From NCBI GenBank assembly GCA_938029215.1, contig CALHFG010000031.1:1-43555 (forward strand): a DNA stretch of 43,555 nucleotides, in the 5' to 3' direction. This document shows, in pieces, positions 33,293 to 42,367 of the stretch; positions within the stretch are counted from its first letter, which is position 1; each line of letters starts with the position of its first letter. The position numbers were made by a program, and so were the translations under genes. The notes beneath the pieces are model-generated. The model did not search any database and was not told the origin of the DNA. It saw only the letters and a list, made by a program, of their open reading frames with translations. Source of the stretch: an uncultured Acidimicrobiales bacterium (GTDB lineage Bacteria; Actinomycetota; Acidimicrobiia; Acidimicrobiales; SZUA-35).

Positions 33293-33820
33293 CTAGGCAG
33301 GAATAGACGTGAGACCGAGATCGAGGAGCCGGTCGACGGCGTGATCAACCTCGACGCCCAGGATGCACGCGACGGCTCGAAGGTCATCTTCACGGATGGT
33401 GAGGACCCGTCCGTTGAAGTCTTGACGCTGTACCTGGATCATGCCGAGGTAGCGGGAGAGCATGTCGCCCTCGGGGCCGGCGAGCTCGTGGAGGTGGGTG
33501 AGGTCGATGGTGACCCCGGCACGGCCGGTCTTCTCGGTGAGGTCGAGCACGCTGGGCTTGATTCCCACCTTCGTTGCTCGTGGAAGGAGCTGATCTACGG
33601 GGACCTGGTAGAACTCGGCCAGACGCTGCAGCCGGGGCACGGAAATGGCCCGCTCGCCACGTTCGTAGGCGCCCAAGACCGACGCCTTGAACTCCTGGCT
33701 CGATTCAGATTCGACATCCTGAAGCGAGAGACGCTTTTGGCGACGGATGGCCCGTAGCCGCTCACCTACCCGACGTCCGTATTCGGAGTCGTTGCCCTCG
33801 TTGGTCTCGTTCTCGTTCAT
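33293..33820 (-). CDS. bldD: BldD-type transcriptional regulator with c-di-GMP signature
   Basis: A 175-residue protein: an XRE helix-turn-helix (17-75, RRQKRLSLQDVESES...GAYERGERAISVPRLQRLAEFY) and a C-terminal domain. The latter has R132-Q-D134, eight residues, R143-E-D-D146, which exactly fits the RxD-x8-RxxD c-di-GMP-binding signature of Streptomyces BldD. In streptomycetes, c-di-GMP-bound BldD dimers repress developmental genes. ATG 33820 follows a GAGGGG ribosome site directly. It is convergent with the pseudokinase gene. Confidence 0.88.
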   Translation of the reverse strand: MNENETNEGNDSEYGRRVGERLRAIRRQKRLSLQDVESESSQEFKASVLGAYERGERAISVPRLQRLAEFYQVPVDQLLPRATKVGIKPSVLDLTEKTGRAGVTIDLTHLHELAGPEGDMLSRYLGMIQVQRQDFNGRVLTIREDDLRAVACILGVEVDHAVDRLLDLGLTSIPA

Positions 33821-33934
33821 AACCCCTCGCGATCGTCTCGTCGGTTTCTCCCCAACCGAACTGCCCGGTGAACCGTAATCGGATCGTTACGCACCATCAA
33901 CCACGAAGGGTGCCCGAATCTCAGATCTACCAAC

Positions 33935-34672
33935 TTATTTTCCATCAGAGAGGCTTTCACGTAGCGCGGCGAGAGCAACGCCACCCGCGAGAACCGCAGT
34001 CTCTGCCCTCAAGACTCGGCCAGGAAGACCACAAAGGGGAGCCAGCCCGCGCTCGAGATCGGACCATCCGCCCTCCGGGCCCACGGCCACCGAAAGTGGC
34101 CTATTTACTGGACATTCTTGTTGCATCAGCGGCTCACCGGCAGGGTCACAGAGACGCGCGTGCGGCCAGTGGTTCACGAAGTCAGAGACCGACATGACAC
34201 CATGAAGTGCGGGTCGAAACGGCTGACGCGACTGAAGACACGCCTCGCGGACGGTGACGGACAGTTTTCTCAGAAGTCGTTCAGCCCGCGCCGCGTCGTA
34301 GGTAACGATCGATCGGTCGGTTCGCAGGATCACGATGTCATCTACACCGAGCTCGGTGAGTTTCTGCACCAGACCTTCGGGCTTTACCCGTTTGGTTGGA
34401 GCGAAGGCCATCACCAGGCGCGTCACCGGGGGCACCGCCTCTACCGGATCACCACACACGAGCTCCCCGTCGGCACCGGCGATCGCCGCCGGGCGCCACG
34501 TGCCGCGCCCGTCGCCGACGTTCAGCTGATCTCCGATGGCGTAGCGGAGCGCTCGGGTCAGGTGGTCTCGGTCCGGCGCCGCCAGGGCCGGCAGGGCGAG
34601 GTCATCAACGAACACGAGCGGGAAACTCCGCAGCCGTTGGGCGGGGTCGGTAAACGAGGAGACCTCGGACAT
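33935..34672 (-). CDS. rsmE: 16S rRNA (uracil-1498-N3)-methyltransferase RsmE
   Basis: A 245-residue SPOUT-fold methyltransferase. The N-terminal PUA-like region (DRDHLTRALRYAIGDQLNVGDGRG) is followed by the knotted SAM site with SVAVGPEGGWSDLE and LRAETAVLAGGVALAAL. It lies 15 nt after dnaJ, as is common in actinobacteria, and belongs to the hrcA-dnaJ-rsmE operon. Confidence 0.93.
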   Translation of the reverse strand: MSEVSSFTDPAQRLRSFPLVFVDDLALPALAAPDRDHLTRALRYAIGDQLNVGDGRGTWRPAAIAGADGELVCGDPVEAVPPVTRLVMAFAPTKRVKPEGLVQKLTELGVDDIVILRTDRSIVTYDAARAERLLRKLSVTVREACLQSRQPFRPALHGVMSVSDFVNHWPHARLCDPAGEPLMQQECPVNRPLSVAVGPEGGWSDLERGLAPLCGLPGRVLRAETAVLAGGVALAALRESLSDGK

Positions 34673-34687
34673 GGCGCCTGAATCGAA

Positions 34688-35806
34688 CTAGGAGAAGGCC
34701 GACTTGATTCGACTCATGAAGCCTTCGGGAGCGTCGGCCACAGCATCGCCGCGTTCACCTGCGAACTGGCGAAGGATGGCTTCCTGCTCGGCGGTGAGAT
34801 CCGACGGGGTCTGCACCCGTAGCTCGAGCAGAAGGTTTCCGCGTCCTCTCCCCCGCAGGTGAGGAACGCCGTGATCGCCGATCTTGAAGATTTTGCCAGC
34901 TTGGGCGCCGCGTGGGATGTCGACATCGACTGGACCGTCGAAGGTGTCGAACTGAACGGTTGCGCCCAGCGCTGCCTGCGTGAAGGGCACGGTCAGCGAA
35001 GCACGCAGGTCATCGCCTTCGCGGGTGAACACCGGATGTTTCTTTACCCGCACCTCTACATACAGGTCACCGGCGGGGCCACCGCGTGGACCGACGGCGC
35101 CGCGACCGTTGAGCCGCAAGGTGCGACCGTGGTCGATTCCGGCCGGCACATCGATCGTGTACTGCTGATCCTTTATCTCTCGCCCCTCGCCAGCGCAGTT
35201 CGAGCATGACTCGCTGACGGTTTTGCCTTCGCCACCACAACGAGGACACGCGGAGGACGTGACCATTTGACCAAGGATCGACTGACGAACCTGGCGAACC
35301 TGTCCGGCTCCTTGACATTGGCCGCAGGTTTCGACCTTGGCGCCGGGGGCGGCACCACTGGCGTCGCAGGTCTCGCACGCAATCGCGGTGCGAACCTTCA
35401 CTTCGCTCTCGGTGCCGGTGATCGTGTCGTCCAGGTTGATCTCCAGAACGGTTTCCAGGTCGACTCCACGATTGGAGACCCGCTGGCCACCGCCCTGTCC
35501 GCCCACATTGAAGAACGCTTCGAAGATGTCGCCCAGGCCACCGTTGCCAAAGACATCGCCGCCACCGAAGCCACCAAAACCGCCACCGCCGGGTTCGGCG
35601 GTCCCGAAACGGTCGTAGTTGTCGCGCTTCTGCGGATCCTTCAGGATCTCATAGGCCGACGAGAGTGCCTTAAAACGTTCCTCGGCATTGGGATCATCGG
35701 GGTTCGCGTCGGGATGAAGCTCGCGCGCCTTCTTGCGATAGGCCTTCTTCAGTTCGTCGGGCGTGGCGGTTTTGGGCACGCCGATTACGTCGTAGAGGTC
35801 TGCCAT
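34688..35806 (-). CDS. dnaJ: Chaperone DnaJ
   Basis: A 372-residue type I Hsp40. The J domain (1-70) has the HPD motif, followed by a Gly/Phe-rich segment and four complete zinc-finger repeats (CETCDASG, CGQCQGAG, CPRCGGEG, CSNCAGEG), then the substrate-binding domains. It stimulates DnaK ATPase. It starts 6 nt after the hrcA stop. Confidence 0.96.
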   Translation of the reverse strand: MADLYDVIGVPKTATPDELKKAYRKKARELHPDANPDDPNAEERFKALSSAYEILKDPQKRDNYDRFGTAEPGGGGFGGFGGGDVFGNGGLGDIFEAFFNVGGQGGGQRVSNRGVDLETVLEINLDDTITGTESEVKVRTAIACETCDASGAAPGAKVETCGQCQGAGQVRQVRQSILGQMVTSSACPRCGGEGKTVSESCSNCAGEGREIKDQQYTIDVPAGIDHGRTLRLNGRGAVGPRGGPAGDLYVEVRVKKHPVFTREGDDLRASLTVPFTQAALGATVQFDTFDGPVDVDIPRGAQAGKIFKIGDHGVPHLRGRGRGNLLLELRVQTPSDLTAEQEAILRQFAGERGDAVADAPEGFMSRIKSAFS

Positions 35807-35812
35807 GAGGCC

Positions 35813-36808
35813 CTACCTTTCGTTCAAGCGCTGTTCGAGTTGACGGCTCACCACGGATACCGCCGCCAGGGATTCTCGATAGTGCATTCGGGTGGGGCCG
35901 AGAACGGCAATTGAACCACTGACTTCTCCGTCGACTCGGTAGGGGGAAACAACAACACTGCACTCTTCCAACGGCTCGACGCCGGTTTCAGTTCCAATCG
36001 CCACTCTCATGCCGCGATCAAGCACATCGCTGATGAGCTTCACCACGAGGAGCTGCTGTTCAAGGATGGTGAGCACCTGCCGCACCGACTCGACCGCCTC
36101 AAACGACTGGGCCACGTTGGAGGTTCCGTTGACGTAAACACGATCGTCGTCGTTCCCACCCACAATCAGGCCAAAGACCCGGTGGGTGAGCTCGTCGAGT
36201 TCCCCATCGCCGGTGAGTTTTGGGGCGTCGAGCTTCTCGTCCAGTCGACGGTCGACCAACGCTGCCCGCAGACAGTCTTGGAGGTGATCCACCGTTTCTG
36301 CAGCCACGTCAGAGTCGAAATCGACCGGGTACCGATACACCTCGCCGGTGCTATCGACCGCGACAACGAGCACGTTGGTGGGTGCCATCGGAACTACCTG
36401 AACCGACTTGATCTGGCGTGGGCTCGCGCCCAGGTCGACCACCACCGCGGTGTACTTGGTGAGGTTGCTCAGAAGTCCGGCCGTCTGCTCCAGCCGACCT
36501 TCGATCTGGCCCTCCATGCGCCGGAAGAAGGTGGTCACCTGCTCCGAGGTCGAACCATCGAGGGTCACCTCACCGAGCTTGTCGACAAAATGCCGATATC
36601 CCTTCTCGGTGGGGACCCGACCGGCACTGGTGTGGGGCTGCCACAGATAGCCATCGGTCTCGAGGCTGGCCATTTCGTTTCGGATGGTGGCCGCGCTCAC
36701 ATCGACCTCGGCCGCTTTGCGAACCGCGCCGGATCCGACCGGCTGAGCGGTCTCGATGTACTCGCCAACGATGGCGCTCAGAATGGCGGCCTTGCGGTCA
36801 TCCAACAC
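35813..36808 (-). CDS. hrcA: Heat-inducible repressor HrcA
   Basis: A 331-residue repressor. The N-terminal winged helix (MLDDRKAAILSAIVGEYIETAQPVGS...VSAATIRNEMASLE) and the middle GAF-like domain are typical, ending in SIAVLGPTRMHYRESLAAV. The start is GTG. HrcA usually binds CIRCE operators (TTAGCACTC/GAGTGCTAA), but none is seen upstream of this gene or elsewhere in the window, so its targets are probably groES/groEL or dnaK elsewhere. dnaJ follows in the same operon. Confidence 0.94.
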   Translation of the reverse strand: MLDDRKAAILSAIVGEYIETAQPVGSGAVRKAAEVDVSAATIRNEMASLETDGYLWQPHTSAGRVPTEKGYRHFVDKLGEVTLDGSTSEQVTTFFRRMEGQIEGRLEQTAGLLSNLTKYTAVVVDLGASPRQIKSVQVVPMAPTNVLVVAVDSTGEVYRYPVDFDSDVAAETVDHLQDCLRAALVDRRLDEKLDAPKLTGDGELDELTHRVFGLIVGGNDDDRVYVNGTSNVAQSFEAVESVRQVLTILEQQLLVVKLISDVLDRGMRVAIGTETGVEPLEECSVVVSPYRVDGEVSGSIAVLGPTRMHYRESLAAVSVVSRQLEQRLNER

Positions 36809-36860
36809 AGTCCGGCGATTTTACCGCCAACTCACGGTCCTCAGCGGCACCCACGGCCAG

Positions 36861-38201
36861 CTAGCGATTCTTGTTCCGCTCCAGAGCTTCCAGTCGTTCG
36901 GCCGCATGATCAACCATCGGAGGCGGATAGGCCGCCGGTGCACCGTTGGGATCGGCGGAGGGTTCGTGAATCACGTTGTCGCCGAGGTGGGCGATCTCTG
37001 GCACCCAGGCCCTGAGGTACTCCGCTCCCTTGTCGAACTTTGCGCTCTGCGTTGTGGGGTTGAACACCCGATAGTAAGGCGACGCATCCGTGCCAGTGCC
37101 TGCAACCCATTGCCACCCGTGGTTGTTGCTCGCAAGATCTCCGTCGACCAGATGACGCATGAAGAATCGCGCCCCCCACTGCCACGGCAGATGCAGGTCT
37201 TTCACCAGGAACGATGCGGTAATCATCCGCACCCGATTGTGCATCCATCCTTCGGCTACCAACTGCCGCATACCGGCGTCGACGATCGGATAGCCGGTCT
37301 GACCAGCACACCATGTCTCGAACCGTTGGCGGGCGACGGGGCCGCTGTCGGTCGCCACCACGTTCCTCTGAACGTATGCCTCACGGGCAGATTCGGGGCG
37401 ATTGAACAAGACCTCGGCGTAAAAGTCCCGCCAGCACAGCTGCCGCACGAACTCCTGCTCCCCCACGCTGTCACCCAACCTCTCCATAACTTGCAATGGG
37501 TGGACCGTGCCCCACTTGAGATAGGCGGAAAGCCTCGATGTTCCGTCGATACCGGGAAAATTGCGCGTGTCGGGATAGTTCGATGCGATGTCGCGTTGGA
37601 ACAGGTCGAAGCGATCCCAGGCCGCTTCAGCGCCCGGTTCTGGAAGCGACGTGGCGGTTGGTTGCGGCACCGACGGAATGCCATCCCCTGCTACCTCGGG
37701 GCCGAATTCAACCTCTCTGGTGGCGGCCGGGGCGGCTGGCACCTGTTGGATCCATTGCTTGTAGAAGGGCGTGAACACCTTGTAAGCGGTACCGCTCTTG
37801 CTAAAGACGTTGCCTGGTGGGATCACGTAGTTCGATGATCGATAGTGCGTGGAGATTCCCCTGCTTGCGAGAAACTCCCCTACCGCAGTGTCTCGGTTTC
37901 GGCCGTAGGGGCCGAAGTCGTCGGTCGCATACACCGACGCGGCGCCCACTTCATCGGCGATCTCGTGCAAAACGGTTGCAGGATCGCCATGGCGCACCAC
38001 CAGCCGCCCGCTGAGTTGCCGGTTGAGGTCAGCGAGGGAACCGGCGAGGAACCACTGACGATTGGCCCCCGATGGAGCCCACAGTGCATCGTCGATCACA
38101 AAGACCGGAACGATCGGGCCCGCCGCAGCTGCTTCGGCCAGTGCACCATTGGCCTCCACCCGTAGATCCCGTCGAAACCAAAAGAGCACCGGTGCAGACA
38201 C
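36861..38201 (-). CDS. phr: Deoxyribodipyrimidine photolyase (class I)
   Basis: A 446-residue flavoprotein repairing cyclobutane dimers with blue light. It has an N-terminal antenna-binding domain (APVLFWFRRDLRVEANGAL) and the C-terminal FAD domain (RMITASFLVKDLHLPWQWGARFF, then DGDLASNNHGWQWVAGTG). The GTG at 38201 begins the conserved sequence; an ATG at 38258 would add 19 residues overlapping the palindromic repeat. It is upstream of hrcA in the same direction with a 52-nt gap. Confidence 0.92.
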   Translation of the reverse strand: MSAPVLFWFRRDLRVEANGALAEAAAAGPIVPVFVIDDALWAPSGANRQWFLAGSLADLNRQLSGRLVVRHGDPATVLHEIADEVGAASVYATDDFGPYGRNRDTAVGEFLASRGISTHYRSSNYVIPPGNVFSKSGTAYKVFTPFYKQWIQQVPAAPAATREVEFGPEVAGDGIPSVPQPTATSLPEPGAEAAWDRFDLFQRDIASNYPDTRNFPGIDGTSRLSAYLKWGTVHPLQVMERLGDSVGEQEFVRQLCWRDFYAEVLFNRPESAREAYVQRNVVATDSGPVARQRFETWCAGQTGYPIVDAGMRQLVAEGWMHNRVRMITASFLVKDLHLPWQWGARFFMRHLVDGDLASNNHGWQWVAGTGTDASPYYRVFNPTTQSAKFDKGAEYLRAWVPEIAHLGDNVIHEPSADPNGAPAAYPPPMVDHAAERLEALERNKNR

Positions 38202-38255
38202 GGCCCTAGTCAAGCATCTGATCCGGGGGCGAGCCCACCCGGCCGCCGCGCTGAC

Positions 38256-38301
38256 CAATGGGGTCAGACCCCATTGCAGACCTGATGGGGTCAGACCCCA
38301 T
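38256..38301. repeat. Tandem GGGGTCAGACCCC palindromes
   Basis: Two near-identical palindromes about a central A: 38256-38276 with 10-bp perfect arms and 38285-38301 with 8-bp arms, their centres 27 bp apart. They lie between phr and rpsT, outside coding sequence, and look like a short extragenic palindromic (REP-like) pair. Confidence 0.85.
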
Positions 38302-38315
38302 TAGGCGCGTAGAGC

Positions 38316-38357
38316 GACAAAACTGAACAAGCTGCACCGTGGCGATGCAGCTTGTTC
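38316..38357 (-). terminator. Rho-independent terminator of rpsT
   Basis: A perfect 12-bp stem (GAACAAGCTGCA 38325-38336 with TGCAGCTTGTTC 38346-38357, 9-nt loop) is followed on the minus strand by AGTTTTGTCG. It is 37 nt beyond the rpsT stop. Confidence 0.85.
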
Positions 38358-38394
38358 AAAGATCAGGAGGGCCGCTGGCCCGAGAGCAGAGTTG

Positions 38395-38661
38395 CTAGGC
38401 AGACGCTGCTTCGGAGTTGCGAACCCGTGCGATGAGGCGGCTCTTCCGACGAGCGGCGTTGTTCTTGTGCATGATGCCCTTTTGCTGGGCCATGTCGATG
38501 CGCTTGATCGCCATGCGAAGCATTTCCTCTTGCGCATCGGTACCGGCGGCGGCTTCAGCAGCCTTCTCGCGGGTCTTGAGCTCGGCGCGCACGGCTCGGT
38601 TACGTAGACGAGCCTTCTCGTTCTGACGGTTGCGCTTGATTTGGGACTTGATGTTTGCCAC
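38395..38661 (-). CDS. rpsT: 30S ribosomal protein S20
   Basis: An 88-residue basic helical protein that binds 16S rRNA. The sequence MANIKSQIKRNRQNEKARLRNRAVRAELKT... and the C-terminal NNAARRKSRLIARV are diagnostic. It starts at GTG with AAGG about 11 nt upstream. It is divergent from lepA and has its own terminator. Confidence 0.96.
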   Translation of the reverse strand: MANIKSQIKRNRQNEKARLRNRAVRAELKTREKAAEAAAGTDAQEEMLRMAIKRIDMAQQKGIMHKNNAARRKSRLIARVRNSEAASA

Positions 38662-38796
38662 GAATTCGTACCTTGTTCGGTTAGGCCTGCACCGACGGAT
38701 GCAGACCGATTGAGGATAGCGGCCTAACAGGCGCTCCCCACAGCTACCGTATAGACCCAGTTCTTTCCTCTCCAGAGAAGCGATCTCCTCCCCCTG

Positions 38797-40596
38797 ATGT
38801 CATCCAAGCCAACGGACCAATCAAAGATCCGAAACCTCTCGATCATCGCCCACATCGACCATGGCAAGTCCACACTGGCCGACCGGATGCTGGAGCTGTG
38901 CGGAGCGGTAGAGGCCCGCGATATGCGGGCTCAATATCTGGACAGCATGGACATCGAACGTGAGCGCGGCATCACGATCAAGCTCCAGAGCGTTCGCCTG
39001 GACTGGAAGGGGCATGTGATCAACCTGATCGATACCCCTGGCCACGTCGACTTCGGCTACGAGGTCAGCCGTTCCTTGGCCGCGTGTGAGGGTGTTGTGC
39101 TGGTCATCGATGCTGCCCAAGGCATCGAGGCCCAGACCCTGGCCAACACCTACCTGGCGCTGGAAAACGATCTGGAGATCGTGGCGGTTCTCAACAAGAT
39201 CGACCTGCCGGCGGCCGATCCCGACAAGTACGCGATGGAGATCGAGAACATTCTTGGCATCCCCGCCGAGGACATCATTCGAATCTCGGCCAAAACCGGC
39301 AACAATGTCGAAGCGGTGCTCGATGCAATCGTCGATCAGATCCCCGCACCCGAAGGCGACCCCGACGGCGAACTGCAAGGTCTCATCTTCGATAGCCACT
39401 TCGATAGCTATCGCGGCGTGGTGTCGAGCATCCGGGTGATGAACGGAACGATGAAGAGCCGGGAGAAGCTGCAGTTCATGCAGGCCGGCGCTACCCACGA
39501 CGCCGACGAGATCGGCGTGCGCACACCAGACAACTCCCCCGTCAAGGAGCTCGCGGCTGGCGAAGTGGGCTACCTGATCGCTGGCATCAAGGACGTTCGC
39601 GAAGCCCGCTCGGGTGAGACCGTCACGTCGTTCGCAAACATGGCGACCGAACCCCTCGACGGGTACCGGGAGCCTCAGCCAATGGTCTTCTGCGGGCTCT
39701 ATCCGGTAGACGGCGACGATTACGAACCCTTCCGCGACGCGCTGGAGAAACTACGACTCGACGACGGCAGCTTCACGTTCGAACCCGAGACATCAACGGC
39801 GCTCGGTTTCGGCTTCCGCTGTGGCTTCCTTGGCCTGCTGCATATGGAGATCGTGCGGGAGCGTCTGGAACGAGAATTCGACCTCAACCTCATCGCCACG
39901 ATTCCCAGCGTCGAATATCGGATCGATATGACCAACGGCGACGAACGAGTGGTCGACAATCCGTCCGCCCTCCCCGATCAGGTCGAGTGGAACGCCATCT
40001 ACGAGCCCTACCTCAAGGCGTCCATGATCGCCCCGAGCGACTACACGGGCACGCTTATGGAGTTGTGTCAGACCCGTCGGGGCCAGATGGACGCCATGAA
40101 CTACCTCTCCCCGGAACGAGTGGAGCTGGTTTACAAGATGCCCTTGGCCGAGGTGGTCGTGGACTTCTTCGACCAACTCAAGAGCCGGACGGCGGGCTAT
40201 GCCTCGCTCGACTATGAACCGGTTGGCTATGAAAAGGGCGACCTCGTGCGGGTCGACATCTTGTTCAACAGCGAGCGGGTCGACGCCTTCAGCACCATCG
40301 TGCACCGAGACAACGCGTACGACTACGGGCGCAAGACCGCGGAAAAGCTGAAAGAGATCATCCCCCGCCAGCAGTTCGAGGTACCGATTCAGGCGGCGAT
40401 TGGCGGCAAGATCATCGCCCGCGAGACCGTGCGAGCCTTTCGTAAGGACGTGACCGCCAAGCTGTATGGCGGCGACGTGACCCGTAAGAACAAGCTGCTC
40501 AAGAAGCAGAAAGAAGGCAAGAAGAAGATGAAGAACATCGGGACGGTGCAGATTCCGCCCGACACCTTCATCCGAGCCCTCCGCCTCGACGACTAG
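38797..40596 (+). CDS. lepA: Elongation factor 4 (LepA)
   Basis: A 599-residue translational GTPase of usual LepA length. G1 is AHIDHGKST, switch I carries RERGITI, G3 is DTPGHVDF, G4 NKIDLP, and the C-terminal LepA-specific domain ends in [20 protein letters not shown]. It acts on ribosomes in assembly and elongation. ATG 38797 has no strong nearby ribosome site. Confidence 0.96.
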   Translation: MSSKPTDQSKIRNLSIIAHIDHGKSTLADRMLELCGAVEARDMRAQYLDSMDIERERGITIKLQSVRLDWKGHVINLIDTPGHVDFGYEVSRSLAACEGVVLVIDAAQGIEAQTLANTYLALENDLEIVAVLNKIDLPAADPDKYAMEIENILGIPAEDIIRISAKTGNNVEAVLDAIVDQIPAPEGDPDGELQGLIFDSHFDSYRGVVSSIRVMNGTMKSREKLQFMQAGATHDADEIGVRTPDNSPVKELAAGEVGYLIAGIKDVREARSGETVTSFANMATEPLDGYREPQPMVFCGLYPVDGDDYEPFRDALEKLRLDDGSFTFEPETSTALGFGFRCGFLGLLHMEIVRERLEREFDLNLIATIPSVEYRIDMTNGDERVVDNPSALPDQVEWNAIYEPYLKASMIAPSDYTGTLMELCQTRRGQMDAMNYLSPERVELVYKMPLAEVVVDFFDQLKSRTAGYASLDYEPVGYEKGDLVRVDILFNSERVDAFSTIVHRDNAYDYGRKTAEKLKEIIPRQQFEVPIQAAIGGKIIARETVRAFRKDVTAKLYGGDVTRKNKLLKKQKEGKKKMKNIGTVQIPPDTFIRALRLDD

Positions 40597-40619
40597 GCCC
40601 GTGGTCACCTCATTCGATC

Positions 40620-40648
40620 ATGACCGGTCCTGACGTATCCGCTAGTGT
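40620..40648 (+). promoter_or_regulatory. Promoter candidate for the intergenic RNA after lepA
   Basis: ATGACC (40620-40625) and TAGTGT (40643-40648) are separated by 17 nt, good -35 and -10 matches for a housekeeping promoter. Predicted initiation falls at about 40654, exactly at the first base of a strong hairpin. Confidence 0.45.
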
Positions 40649-40653
40649 TACAA

Positions 40654-40830
40654 GGGCAGCGATCGCCAGTAGCCGCTGAATGATCGCTGCCCTCGTCTGT
40701 GGACCGACCCCTACTCCTTCGTCGGCCTCGATCTATCGTCTTCGGGGTGTCGGGATGGCACGACCCCCACGGCGGGGCCTGAAGCCACGCCGCAGAGGTG
40801 CGGACCATGCGGGTGCCGGGAACCGGCAGA
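40654..40830 (+). ncRNA. Candidate structured small RNA
   Basis: A 248-nt gap after lepA holds a run of stable hairpins and no supported coding sequence: an 11-bp perfect stem (40654-40664 with 40682-40692), CCGAC/GTCGG (40704-40708, 40721-40725) with a C-rich loop, GGGGTGTCG/CGACCCC (40744-40768, one bulge), CCGCA/TGCGG (40790-40803) and TGCCGG/CCGGCA (40814-40828). A promoter lies directly upstream. I do not recognise SRP RNA, RNase P, tmRNA or 6S RNA. The 3' end is not clear. The first hairpin could instead be the lepA terminator, though it lacks a T-run. Confidence 0.4.
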
Positions 40831-40844
40831 GGGGGGTGACGGGA

Positions 40845-42203
40845 TCACGAGATTTCGAAGCCGTTCTGAGACTTTGACTCGCTAAACCACAGGGCACTCT
40901 TCTTGGGGATACGTTCCAGCGTTTCGTAGTTGACTTCTACGATTCCGAAGGTTGGCCCGTAGCCCCACGCCCACTCGAAATTGTCGAACAACGACCACAC
41001 CAGATACCCCTCGATCGGGACTCCATCTTCGATAGCTCCATGCACCTGGGCCATGTGGGAACGGATGTAGTCGAGCCGGTCATCGTCGACGATTCGATTC
41101 TCGTCGCGAATGTTGTCCGGCATCGGGCAGCCGTTTTCGGTGATCAGGATCGATGGGACGTCATAGCGGTCGTTGATCCACCGCAACAGCTTGCCGAACG
41201 ACGGCGGATGCAGCTCCCACCCCATCGTGTTCTGCGGCGTCCCCTCGGGAAGCTCGAAGCTGTCATCGGCGGAAGCAAACTCTCGGGTGTAGAAGTTGAC
41301 ACCCAGAAGATCGATGGGCGCCGAGATGATTTCCATATCGCCGTCTTGGATCTCGGATCGGTCCCAGCCCACATGATCGGCGGTGTCTTCGGGGTAGCCG
41401 AGACCAAAGACGGGGTCGGAGTACCAGTGGTTCTCCAGGTGGTTGCGGTGATAGGTCTCCACTCGATCCGCTTCGGAGTCGGTAGCGGGTTCGAGCGGCG
41501 TGAAATTGATGACGATGGCCAGCCGAGCATCGGGTGCACCCGCCCGAATGCGTTCCCCGGCAAGCCCATGTCCTAGCAGCAGGTGGTGCGATGCAGCCAA
41601 ACCCATCTCCATGGACGTATGACCAGGGGCGTGTTCGCCAACGACGTAGCCGTGGTTGGCAGAAACGAACGGCTCGTTGAGCGTGGTGAAGGTCTTGACC
41701 CTGTCCCCGAGCCGGTCGACGACCGCCTCGGTGTAGTCGGCGAACGCATAAGCGGTGTCTCGGTTTACCCAGCCGCCGTTGTCCTCGAGACTCTGCGGTA
41801 GATCCCAGTGATACATGGTGGGAAACGGTTGAATACCCGCCGACAGGAGCTCATCTACGAGACGGTCATAGAAGTCGAGCCCTGCGGAGTTGACCGCTCC
41901 AACACCGTCGGGCACGACCCGTGTCCATGCGATCGAGAATCGGTAGGCATCAAACCCGAGCTGCCGCATGAGAGCGACGTCTTCGACGTACCGGTTGTAG
42001 TGGTCACAGGCCACGTCACCGTTTGACCCGTCCTTGATGTTGCCCGGCACCGAGCAGTAGGTGTCCCAAATAGAAGGCGATTTGCCATCGGTGGTTGGGG
42101 CGCCTTCGATTTGGAACGACGACGTCGCGGAGCCCCAGATGAACCCATCAGGAAAGGTCAGACGCGTGGAACCTTCGCTGGAAGCGATTTCAGAGCTAGA
42201 CAC
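40845..42203 (-). CDS. Family 1 glycoside hydrolase, beta-glucosidase-like
   Basis: A 452-residue GH1 enzyme. The N-terminal signature FPDGFIWGSATSSFQIEGA, acid/base TLNEP and nucleophile ITENG are all present, as is the C-terminal VWSLFDNFEWAWGYGPTFGI. No signal peptide is seen, so it is cytosolic and acts on imported beta-glucosides or related disaccharides. It starts at GTG. It is divergent from a LacI gene with a perfect palindromic operator between them. The exact sugar is not predictable. Confidence 0.93.
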   Translation of the reverse strand: MSSSEIASSEGSTRLTFPDGFIWGSATSSFQIEGAPTTDGKSPSIWDTYCSVPGNIKDGSNGDVACDHYNRYVEDVALMRQLGFDAYRFSIAWTRVVPDGVGAVNSAGLDFYDRLVDELLSAGIQPFPTMYHWDLPQSLEDNGGWVNRDTAYAFADYTEAVVDRLGDRVKTFTTLNEPFVSANHGYVVGEHAPGHTSMEMGLAASHHLLLGHGLAGERIRAGAPDARLAIVINFTPLEPATDSEADRVETYHRNHLENHWYSDPVFGLGYPEDTADHVGWDRSEIQDGDMEIISAPIDLLGVNFYTREFASADDSFELPEGTPQNTMGWELHPPSFGKLLRWINDRYDVPSILITENGCPMPDNIRDENRIVDDDRLDYIRSHMAQVHGAIEDGVPIEGYLVWSLFDNFEWAWGYGPTFGIVEVNYETLERIPKKSALWFSESKSQNGFEIS

Positions 42204-42301
42204 GATAGTGAGGTAATCCTTGGGAGAGGGATGACTGTAAACCTACAGAATAGGCATTCCAGATGCCGACAAGTCGAAGTCGACACATAGCCCATATTTG
42301 C

Positions 42302-42317
42302 ATGGAAGCGCTTCCAT
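42302..42317. promoter_or_regulatory. LacI-family operator
   Basis: ATGGAAGC-GCTTCCAT is a perfect 16-bp palindrome with the central CG typical of LacI-family operators. It lies between the beta-glucosidase and lacI-type genes, 50 nt before the latter, and could control both. Confidence 0.85.
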
Positions 42318-42367
42318 CGCAACACTATGTACCGAACGGGCAGTAAGGTTTCCCAACCGAGGAGGAC

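Noticed and set aside
36756..37838. 360-codon rightward reading frame
   Set aside because: Antisense to hrcA start and the photolyase; no domain recognised.
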